Source: Mycobacterium sp. E2479 (lineage in GTDB: Bacteria; Actinomycetota; Actinomycetes; Mycobacteriales; Mycobacteriaceae). From it: a stretch of DNA of 64,000 nt. Location of the stretch: the NCBI RefSeq assembly GCF_001667925.1, contig NZ_LZJR01000027.1:1-64000 (forward strand), read 5' to 3'. The position numbers were made by a program, and so were the translations under genes. Below, piece after piece: positions 58,608 to 64,000 of this stretch (positions are counted from its first letter, which is position 1; every line of letters begins with the position of its first letter). The notes under the pieces are model-generated. The model made no database searches. It saw nothing but the letters and a program-made list of their open reading frames with translations, and was not told where the DNA came from.

Positions 58608-59519
58608 ATGACGATGGGTGTGCTTGACGGACGTACTGCACTGGTAACCGGCGCGGGACGGGGAATTGGGGCTGCGGTCGCCGAGGGCCTGGCAGCCGAG
58701 GGCGCAACGGTCCTGGTGTCGGATGCCGGAGTCGGCGTCGACGGGACCGGCCATGACGCGAGCCCGGCCGAAAGTGTGGCCGCGGCGATCACGAGCCGGG
58801 GCGGCAAGGCTTTCCCCGATACCACCGACATCACCGACTTCGCTGCGTGCGCGGATCTCATCGACCGCGCCGCCGAAACGCTCGGCGGCTTGGATGTCGT
58901 CGTGAACGCCGCGGGAATCCTGCGTGACGGCATGGTATTCAAGATGAGCGAGCAGGACTGGGACGCAGTGGTCTCCGTGCACCTCAAAGGTACGTTCAAC
59001 GTCACCCGGCACGCTGCGGCATGGTGGCGCGCCAACCGAGGCGGGCAGTACCGACTGATCACGTTCACGTCGATGTCGGGACTGCAGGGCGCCCCCAGCC
59101 AGCCCAACTACGCTGCCGCCAAGATGGGCATAGTTGGCCTGACATTCTCGTGTGCCAACGCATTACGCAACTATGGGGTGCGGTGCAATGCAATCGCGCC
59201 GATCGCCGGAACCCGCATGACCCAGGGCATCAAGGGTGGTGGGAGCATGGATTACTCGGACTCCAACATTCGCCTTTCGCCCAAGAACTGCGTGCCGCCT
59301 GTGGTGTATCTGGCTAGCGCGCAGTCTGATTGGCTTAACCGGCGAGTCATCTTCGCCGGCAACGGCCGCATCAGCTTGATGTCCAACCCGGTCGTCGAAC
59401 GCGAAATCGTGTCGACCTCGGGAACCTGGGATATCCCGACTGCTTTCGCCGAGATCGAGACGTCGTTCAAGGAAGCCGTCCTGTATCCCAACATCTTCGA
59501 CAAGCCACCCGCCAGCTGA
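58608..59519 (+). CDS. Short-chain dehydrogenase/reductase (FabG/HSD17B4-like)
   Basis: A 303-residue SDR: ALVTGAGRGIGAAVA, VVNAAGILRD (NAAG variant), TFTSMSGLQG and Y-A-A-A-K are present. The region MVFKMSEQDWDAVVSVHLKGTFN is like multifunctional-enzyme (3R)-hydroxyacyl-CoA dehydrogenases. A 50-residue C-terminal extension follows the fold. Likely oxidises a (3R)-hydroxyacyl-CoA or ring alcohol. The Rieske oxygenase gene starts 16 bp later. Confidence 0.88.
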   Translation: MTMGVLDGRTALVTGAGRGIGAAVAEGLAAEGATVLVSDAGVGVDGTGHDASPAESVAAAITSRGGKAFPDTTDITDFAACADLIDRAAETLGGLDVVVNAAGILRDGMVFKMSEQDWDAVVSVHLKGTFNVTRHAAAWWRANRGGQYRLITFTSMSGLQGAPSQPNYAAAKMGIVGLTFSCANALRNYGVRCNAIAPIAGTRMTQGIKGGGSMDYSDSNIRLSPKNCVPPVVYLASAQSDWLNRRVIFAGNGRISLMSNPVVEREIVSTSGTWDIPTAFAEIETSFKEAVLYPNIFDKPPAS

Positions 59520-59535
59520 GACGGAGAGGGTGATC

Positions 59536-60924
59536 ATGACCGAGCTTGCCACCGAGCGGGTGCCCAAAAAGTACGCCTGCGGTGAGACGTTCGTGCCGAA
59601 GAGCAGGTATGTTGATGCGGAGTTCCTGCAGCTCGAGTTGGATCGATTGTTCACCCAGGTTTGGCAGCCTGCGTGTCGCGAAGAGGAAATCCCCTCCCCC
59701 GGTTGTTATTACGAGTACACGATCGGGCGGCAATCTATCGCCGTGGTGCGCCAGAAGGACGGCGGGATCAAGGCGTTTCACAACGCTTGTGCGCACCGTG
59801 GGATGAAAATTGTGCAAGGCAGCGGATGTTCGCAGGACAAGGAGTTGCGCTGTGGTTTTCACGGCTGGCGTTATGGCTTAGACGGACGGTCATCGTTCGT
59901 TCCTTGCCGTGACGAATTCGCCTCCCGCCCACGGGAGAAATGGGGCCTAAGCCCCGTCGCCGTTGACACTTGGGGCGGTTGGGTGTTCATCAGCATGTCG
60001 AAAAGCCCGCCGGATCTGTTCGAATGGCTGGACCCGCTGCCGACCGCGCTGGCGCCATTCCGCTTGCAGGACATGCGCTACCGCTGGCGCAAGCGTACCG
60101 TTTTGCCCGCCAACTGGAAGACGGTTGTCGACGCATTCATCGAGGGCTACCACACTCCTGGCACCCACCCGCAAACGATGCGATCTGCAGAGGGCCCGCG
60201 GCCATCGGCGACGCCCGCCGCGCCGCAGGAGTACGTCTACGCTCCGTACACGCCAACAATCACATACAAAAACCACTCCCGGTTCGTGTACACCCAGCGT
60301 CCCGAACACGCCAGCCGCGACAGCGCTCGTCAGGAACTGGCGGCGCGACCGGAAGTATTCGCAAATTCGATGCAATACCAATATTTAGAGGTCGGCTCGC
60401 TGGTCACCGAACGCGACTACCGTGCCGCGCAAAAACTGGCGACCCAGGACCCCAGTGACGTCCCGCCGTTCGTGCTCTATCACCAGCTGTGTGAGGAACT
60501 CGCACGCGCGGAAGGCGTCGACTTTCCGCAGATGTCGATGGAGCAGTATTTCGCGGGCAACGGCGACTGGCATGTGTTTCCCACGATGGTCATCCTGGTC
60601 GAAAAATCGTGCCTGCTCGGATACCGCATGCTGCCCGATGCCGAAGATCCGAATCGGTGCACGTTCGAAATGTTCTCGTTGGAGCATTTCGCGCCCGGAG
60701 AGGTTCCGCAAACACAGTGGCAAGTGTTCGAGCGATGGCAGGATCACGACGCCTGGGGCGAGTTGCCGTCGCAGGACTTGAAGAACATCGGAGCCATCCA
60801 CGCCGGCATGCATTCGGCGGGCTTCGACGGGCTATGGCTTAACACCGCTCAGGAAATGTCGATCCGGAACGAGCACGCGATCGCCGACAGATACCTGTTC
60901 GGCTTGGGCGACGCCGACCAGTGA
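59536..60924 (+). CDS. Rieske non-heme iron oxygenase, large subunit
   Basis: A 462-residue ring-hydroxylating or O-demethylating oxygenase. The Rieske [2Fe-2S] ligands are Cys85 and His87 (CAHRG) and Cys106 and His109 (CGFHGW). The catalytic domain contains NWKTVVDAFIEGYHTPGTHP with His206, His211 and the bridging Asp199. All iron ligands are intact. It needs a reductase not found in the window. ATG 59536 is chosen for the GGAGAGGG site 8 nt upstream; GTG 59530 is an alternative. Suggests the substrate has a ring or methyl/methoxy group. Confidence 0.93.
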   Translation: MTELATERVPKKYACGETFVPKSRYVDAEFLQLELDRLFTQVWQPACREEEIPSPGCYYEYTIGRQSIAVVRQKDGGIKAFHNACAHRGMKIVQGSGCSQDKELRCGFHGWRYGLDGRSSFVPCRDEFASRPREKWGLSPVAVDTWGGWVFISMSKSPPDLFEWLDPLPTALAPFRLQDMRYRWRKRTVLPANWKTVVDAFIEGYHTPGTHPQTMRSAEGPRPSATPAAPQEYVYAPYTPTITYKNHSRFVYTQRPEHASRDSARQELAARPEVFANSMQYQYLEVGSLVTERDYRAAQKLATQDPSDVPPFVLYHQLCEELARAEGVDFPQMSMEQYFAGNGDWHVFPTMVILVEKSCLLGYRMLPDAEDPNRCTFEMFSLEHFAPGEVPQTQWQVFERWQDHDAWGELPSQDLKNIGAIHAGMHSAGFDGLWLNTAQEMSIRNEHAIADRYLFGLGDADQ

Positions 60925-61140
60925 AGGCACGGAACCTGGCCAATTGTGGTGTCCCTCTGACCTACTCGATGCGAACCAGACGAGCCTCAACTTCGTTGGG
61001 ACACTTTGCGACAGCGAGGTGCGTCGTTCTGCTTCGGTGTGCCACCCCGATCAAGCGTGTCGCTTGTGGATCGGCGGCGACGTCATCCGTGGATAGAGGA
61101 CGAGCACGATGGCGATGCCATCGCGTGCGTAATCCACGAA
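60925..61140. other. Gene-poor stretch, nothing confident
   Basis: Open frames exist on both strands, but none has a ribosome site, recognisable domain or convincing start. One minus-strand frame following the remnant at 61141-61290 reads a short hydrophobic string and ends in TGA. It separates the catabolic island from the 61.3-64 kb region and may be decayed sequence. Confidence 0.4.
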
Positions 61141-61290
61141 TTACACGGCCGGCAGCGTGACCTCCACGATCATTCCGCCCATGATGAAGGAGAGTTGGGT
61201 ATTGGTGAACCGCTTGCCGTGGCGGAAGAACTGGACCATCGCATACCCCTCGAATAGCCCGACAAAGAAGGCGATCCACTCAAGGCCGTG
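61141..61290 (-). pseudogene. Remnant of a membrane-protein gene (no start)
   Basis: A minus-strand frame reads HGLEWIAFFVGLFEGYAMV, then a positively charged loop, then LSFIMGGMIVEVTLPAV and stop at 61141. This looks like a genuine membrane protein end with an amphipathic loop and a final helix, but no start codon precedes it, and upstream in this frame is a TGA. It lies directly after the stop of the 61280-61684 gene in another frame, so it could be a frameshifted extension of that gene or a relic of a neighbour. Confidence 0.4.
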
Positions 61291-61684
61291 GCCGCCAGGC
61301 CGTGAGGATCAAAAGGCTACTTGGCAGCAGCACGGCGACCGTGAGCACAATCGTCTGCCAGACCGCGGCCCCGGTCGTGAAGTGCTCCAGGTGTGTGAGA
61401 TGAAAGATCAGGTGTGGGATGGCGAACAGCAGGTACGCACCCAGCGCAATCCGCACCATGCGGTGCTCCAATGTGGCTGCGGCGACAACGAATACGAGCG
61501 CGAGTGAGAGATTCATGGCGCCGTAGTCACGCATGAGATGTTCGGAGAACGGCGGGATGAGGTCCACCCAGGGCACGTAGTCGTAGAAAGCCCGAGGGGC
61601 CAGCGTCGCGACGAGCCCGACCGCGATCTGTACGAATGCGAAAAACCAGACCCCGGCCCGAAGCACGATCAGCCGGGCGTTCAC
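61280..61684 (-). CDS. Four-helix membrane protein (DoxX-like size), unknown
   Basis: A 134-residue protein with four predicted helices at about 8-30, 53-72, 78-96 and 106-128 (RAGVWFFAFVQIAVGLVATLAP; LSLALVFVVAAATLEH; ALGAYLLFAIPHLIFHLTH; WQTIVLTVAVLLPSSLLILTA). The HLIFHLTHLEH cluster of histidines at the end of helix 3 is notable. GTG 61684 overlaps the stop of the NmrA-like gene (GTGA), so the two are an operon. Similar small four-helix proteins often accompany NmrA-type reductases. Function unknown. Confidence 0.75.
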   Translation of the reverse strand: MNARLIVLRAGVWFFAFVQIAVGLVATLAPRAFYDYVPWVDLIPPFSEHLMRDYGAMNLSLALVFVVAAATLEHRMVRIALGAYLLFAIPHLIFHLTHLEHFTTGAAVWQTIVLTVAVLLPSSLLILTAWRPRP

Positions 61685-62496
61685 CGCGACCCCCTGCGTC
61701 GGCGATGCGACCGGGGCAGGTAGGCGCGGATGGCGCCGCGGTACGGCCGTTCACCTGCGGTGTGCTGTTCATTGAGGTATTGCTCGAACGTGATCGTGCC
61801 GGTGGCGTGTTCCGGGGCTAGTAGCCCGCCGGCCCGTATCCCGTCAAACACCTTGCCGGGCAAACGGATCGGGGCGATGGCTCGGCGTTTACCGACGATC
61901 GACAGGTAGCTGCGGGCAAGGTCGTCGAGCGCACGCGCCTGCGGGCCGCCAAAATCCGGTGCCCGCCCGATCGGCTCGCCCAGTGCCAACCGGGCCAACC
62001 GTTCGCCCACGTCGCGAACGTCGACCGGTTGGAACCGCAGGCCCGACGGCAGTGCGATGACCGGCGGCTTGGCGAGCACGCGCAATAGGAAGGCGATCAG
62101 GTCGTGAAACTGGGTCGCCCGCAGCACGGTCCACGGCAGGCCCGACTCGGCGATCGTGCGTTCGTTGGCGAGCATCGTGCGGTAGAAGGCGAATGGGATG
62201 CGGTCGATTCCGACGATCGAGACATAAACCAGATGCGGTGAGCCCGCCCGTTTCGCCGCCGCGACCAGCTGCTCGGTGGGATACACGCAGTGCACGATCG
62301 TGTCGACGCCGTCCAGGGCCGCGTCGAGCCCAGCACCGATCTGCACGTCCCCCACGACGTGCCGAACGTCGGTGGACTGCCGGGGGCGCCGCCCGCGACT
62401 AAGAACGCGGACCTCGTTCCCCGCCGCCGTCAGGTGATCGACAACGACGCGGCCCACGGTTCCCGTGCCGCCGGTTACGAGTACAGAGTTCGTCAT
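61681..62496 (-). CDS. NmrA-like / atypical SDR NAD(P)-binding protein
   Basis: A 271-residue Rossmann protein: VLVTGGTGTVGRVVVDHLTAAG at the N-terminus is the atypical-SDR glycine motif G-x-x-G-x-x-G, then VGDV, VSIVGIDRIPFAFYRTMLANERTIAESGLPWTVLR. No Tyr-x-x-x-Lys of classical SDRs at the usual place, though Y-R-T-M-L replaces it. Lies 3 bp after the ECF41 sigma factor gene. ECF41 factors are normally linked to COE genes (carboxymuconolactone decarboxylase, oxidoreductase or epimerase), and this oxidoreductase/epimerase-like gene fits as its target. Confidence 0.85.
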   Translation of the reverse strand: MTNSVLVTGGTGTVGRVVVDHLTAAGNEVRVLSRGRRPRQSTDVRHVVGDVQIGAGLDAALDGVDTIVHCVYPTEQLVAAAKRAGSPHLVYVSIVGIDRIPFAFYRTMLANERTIAESGLPWTVLRATQFHDLIAFLLRVLAKPPVIALPSGLRFQPVDVRDVGERLARLALGEPIGRAPDFGGPQARALDDLARSYLSIVGKRRAIAPIRLPGKVFDGIRAGGLLAPEHATGTITFEQYLNEQHTAGERPYRGAIRAYLPRSHRRRRGSR

Positions 62497-62499
62497 ACC

Positions 62500-63411
62500 C
62501 TATGAACCGGACAGGCCCGCAGGATGTGACAGCTGCTCAGCGAGAAACCGCAGTTTGTCGGGATTGGCCAGGATCCGCACGGCCGCTATCCGCTCGCCCG
62601 TGATCTCGAAGCACAAGACGCCGGCCAATCTGTTGCCGTCGAATGCCAGCATCGCCGGCTCGCCGTTGACCTCGACGGAATCGAGGCGCAGCTGTATCTG
62701 CGCCAGGTTTCGGGTGAACACCCGCGCCACGTACTGGGCCATCCGGTCGCGGCCCGAGACCACGCGCCGGGCGGCCGCCACCTTGCCGCCGCCGTCGGCC
62801 GTGGAGGTCACATCAGCGGCCAGGATTTCGACGAGTCCGGCCACGTCACCGGCGGTGGCGGCGGTGAAGAAGCGATCGACCAGGGACCGCCACTGTGCCC
62901 GATCCGGTCGGTGCACCGGCTGACGGCGTTCACTCAGTCGCTGCCTCGCTCGCCGGTACAGTTGCCGGACGTTGGCTTCCGACATCTCGAGGATCTCGGC
63001 AACTTCTGAATGGCGGTACGCGAACGCCTCTCTGAGCACGAACACCGCCCGCTCGTTGGGCTTGAGTTGCTCCATCAAGCTCAGCAACGCGATAGACACC
63101 GACTCGCGTTGCTCGGCGGTCTCCTGCGGGCCGAGCGTCCGGTCGTCGGTGAGGACTGGCTCCGGAAGCCACGGCCCGGGGTAGACCTCCCGTCGAGCGC
63201 GGGCCGACGTGAGCCGGTTGAGGCACAGGTTCGTGACGGCTTTGGTAAGCCACGCGGGCAGCGATTCGATGAGCGCTGAGTCTGCGCCGTGTAGTCGCAG
63301 GTATGCATCCTGCACTGTGTCTTCGGCTTCGCTCGCCGACCCCAGCAGTCGGTAGGCCAGCCAGAACAGGCGCGGCCGCTGAGCCTCGAAGTCCTCCACG
63401 AGGTCGGTCAC
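62500..63411 (-). CDS. sigJ: ECF41 sigma factor (SigJ-like) with SnoaL-type C-terminal domain
   Basis: A 303-residue extracytoplasmic-function sigma factor. Region 2 is EAEDTVQDAYLRLH, region 4 is HSEVAEILEMSEANVRQLYRRARQRL. ECF41 hallmarks are all present: WLPEP (81-85) in the linker, DGGGK (206-210) and NPDKL (283-287) in the SnoaL-like C-terminal domain, which in this family tunes activity in place of an anti-sigma factor. GTG 63411. Gene symbol by architecture; orthology to M. tuberculosis SigJ not tested. Confidence 0.9.
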   Translation of the reverse strand: MTDLVEDFEAQRPRLFWLAYRLLGSASEAEDTVQDAYLRLHGADSALIESLPAWLTKAVTNLCLNRLTSARARREVYPGPWLPEPVLTDDRTLGPQETAEQRESVSIALLSLMEQLKPNERAVFVLREAFAYRHSEVAEILEMSEANVRQLYRRARQRLSERRQPVHRPDRAQWRSLVDRFFTAATAGDVAGLVEILAADVTSTADGGGKVAAARRVVSGRDRMAQYVARVFTRNLAQIQLRLDSVEVNGEPAMLAFDGNRLAGVLCFEITGERIAAVRILANPDKLRFLAEQLSHPAGLSGS

Positions 63412-63600
63412 ACTGCCAAGACTGCCACGTCTCGAATGTCGCCGGATGGCCCCGGCCGGAGAGCGGGTGCGGTCTCAAAGTTGATGTCGCGGGTGCTACG
63501 GCCTTGCGGCCACCGCTAAGCGGAACGCTCTGCTACTCCGGGGTCAGCTGCTCCCCCTCGATACTTGCCGCGTCACTAGGGTCAGCTGTTACGTCGATGG

Positions 63601-64000
63601 CTACGCCTTTGGGGCGCAGGTGACGGCGAGGATGGTGCTCGCGACCAGCTCGGGATCATCGACCGTCGGAGTGTGACCGAGGCCCGGCAGGATGGTGAAG
63701 GTCGCGCGGGGTAGGCGGTCGCGGGCGATGGGTTCGCACAGCTCGAGTGGAAGAATCCTGTCTTTTTCGGCCCAGGCGATGGTGATTGGGCACGGCAGGG
63801 GGTCCATCGGTGCGACCTGCTCGTCGGCCTTGTCGAAAATGTCGCCAGTGATGGTGCATGCGAGGGACACTTCGCCGATTTCGATGGCTCGCTCGTAGCT
63901 GAGTCGATCTCCGTGCAGCGTCAAATCGGTCAATGAACGTCGGCGCACCCCCGGCGATTTCAATAGATGTCGGGTGATGGGGCGCATCAAGCGGCCTACC
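63601..64000 (-). CDS. Alpha/beta hydrolase, C-terminal part (truncated by window edge)
   Basis: The frame is open from 64000 to the TAG at 63601-63603 and encodes the last 132 residues or so of an alpha/beta hydrolase. CPITIAWAEKDRILPLEL carries the acid (Asp in E-K-D-R) and ILPGLGHTPTVDDPELVASTIL carries the catalytic His. The nucleophile elbow lies beyond the window. An internal ATG at 63988-63990 is not the true start. Probable hydrolase of an ester or C-C bond; substrate unknown. Confidence 0.85.
   Translation of the reverse strand, partial: VGRLMRPITRHLLKSPGVRRRSLTDLTLHGDRLSYERAIEIGEVSLACTITGDIFDKADEQVAPMDPLPCPITIAWAEKDRILPLELCEPIARDRLPRATFTILPGLGHTPTVDDPELVASTILAVTCAPKA

Noticed and set aside
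60962..61279. 105-codon minus-strand open frame
   Set aside because: Arg/His-rich composition typical of a shadow frame, no domain, no ribosome site; a different frame in the same DNA looks more protein-like.
1..64000. Mobile element, prophage or CRISPR
   Set aside because: No transposase, integrase, terminal repeats, tRNA edge or spaced repeats were found; the 13 repeated 22-bp elements are promoter-linked and divergent, not an array.

Overview
The window is high-GC actinobacterial DNA whose gene content points to a slow-growing or environmental Mycobacterium. The evidence is a mycofactocin-type short-chain dehydrogenase, many FadD/FadE/EchA-like genes, F420/luciferase-type oxidoreductases, a SigJ-like ECF41 sigma factor, a six-helix HAMP adenylate cyclase, and pervasive 4-nt ATGA/GTGA/TTGA gene overlaps. 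Species is not assignable from sequence alone. No RNA genes, insertion sequences, CRISPR arrays or phage genes were seen.

Almost the whole window (1 to about 60.9 kb) is one catabolic island for CoA-activated lipid or cyclic substrates. It holds 2 acyl-CoA ligases, 6 acyl-CoA dehydrogenases (two adjacent pairs), 7 crotonase-fold proteins, 1 MaoC hydratase, 6 short-chain dehydrogenases, 4 cytochromes P450, 3 luciferase-like oxidoreductases, 2 thiolase-like proteins each with a DUF35 partner, 4 class III CoA-transferase genes (one a double-domain fusion), 2 PF04909 amidohydrolases, 4 SnoaL-like proteins, an alpha-beta fused 2-oxoacid dehydrogenase E1 with a free lipoyl domain, and a Rieske oxygenase. 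Layout: 0-10.5 kb, TetR, SDR, FadE and FadD operons; 10.6-15.2 kb, a tightly overlapped LLM/ligase/thiolase/DUF35/SnoaL operon; 15.2-21.1 kb, LLM, serine hydrolase, E1 and lipoyl genes; 21.1-27.4 kb, an unusual membrane-protein operon with MoxR/NorQ and VWA/NorD chaperones; 27.5-38.2 kb, crotonases, FadE, P450, SDRs, SMP-30 and cyclase; 38.2-57.1 kb, amidohydrolase, P450, FadE-pair and CoA-transferase operons; 57.1-60.9 kb, crotonase, SDR and Rieske oxygenase. The last 3 kb (61.1-64 kb) looks unrelated: a membrane protein, an NmrA-like protein, ECF41 sigma and the end of a hydrolase.

Two observations stand out. First, a 22-bp pseudo-palindromic element (left block ACAGAT, right block GTGTTCT, often with an inner GAACAC-N3-GTGTTC inverted repeat) recurs at 13 promoters across 2.3-58.6 kb. 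These promoters drive most of the operons, including that of the TetR gene at 2432-3043, so the island may be one regulon. Second, the 21.1-27.4 kb operon encodes NorQ/NorD-type metal-centre chaperones with no recognisable client. Instead it carries five or six small membrane proteins, including 32- and 41-residue single-helix peptides, one frameshifted gene, and a flavin/F420 oxidoreductase. I suggest a previously uncharacterised membrane metallo-oxidoreductase.

Many enzymes in the island lack the textbook catalytic residue of their family: Cys in both thiolases, the first Glu in all seven crotonases, Asp in three of five CoA-transferase domains. This suggests specialised chemistry (retro-aldol cleavage, isomerisation, hetero-oligomeric CoA transfer) rather than ordinary beta-oxidation.
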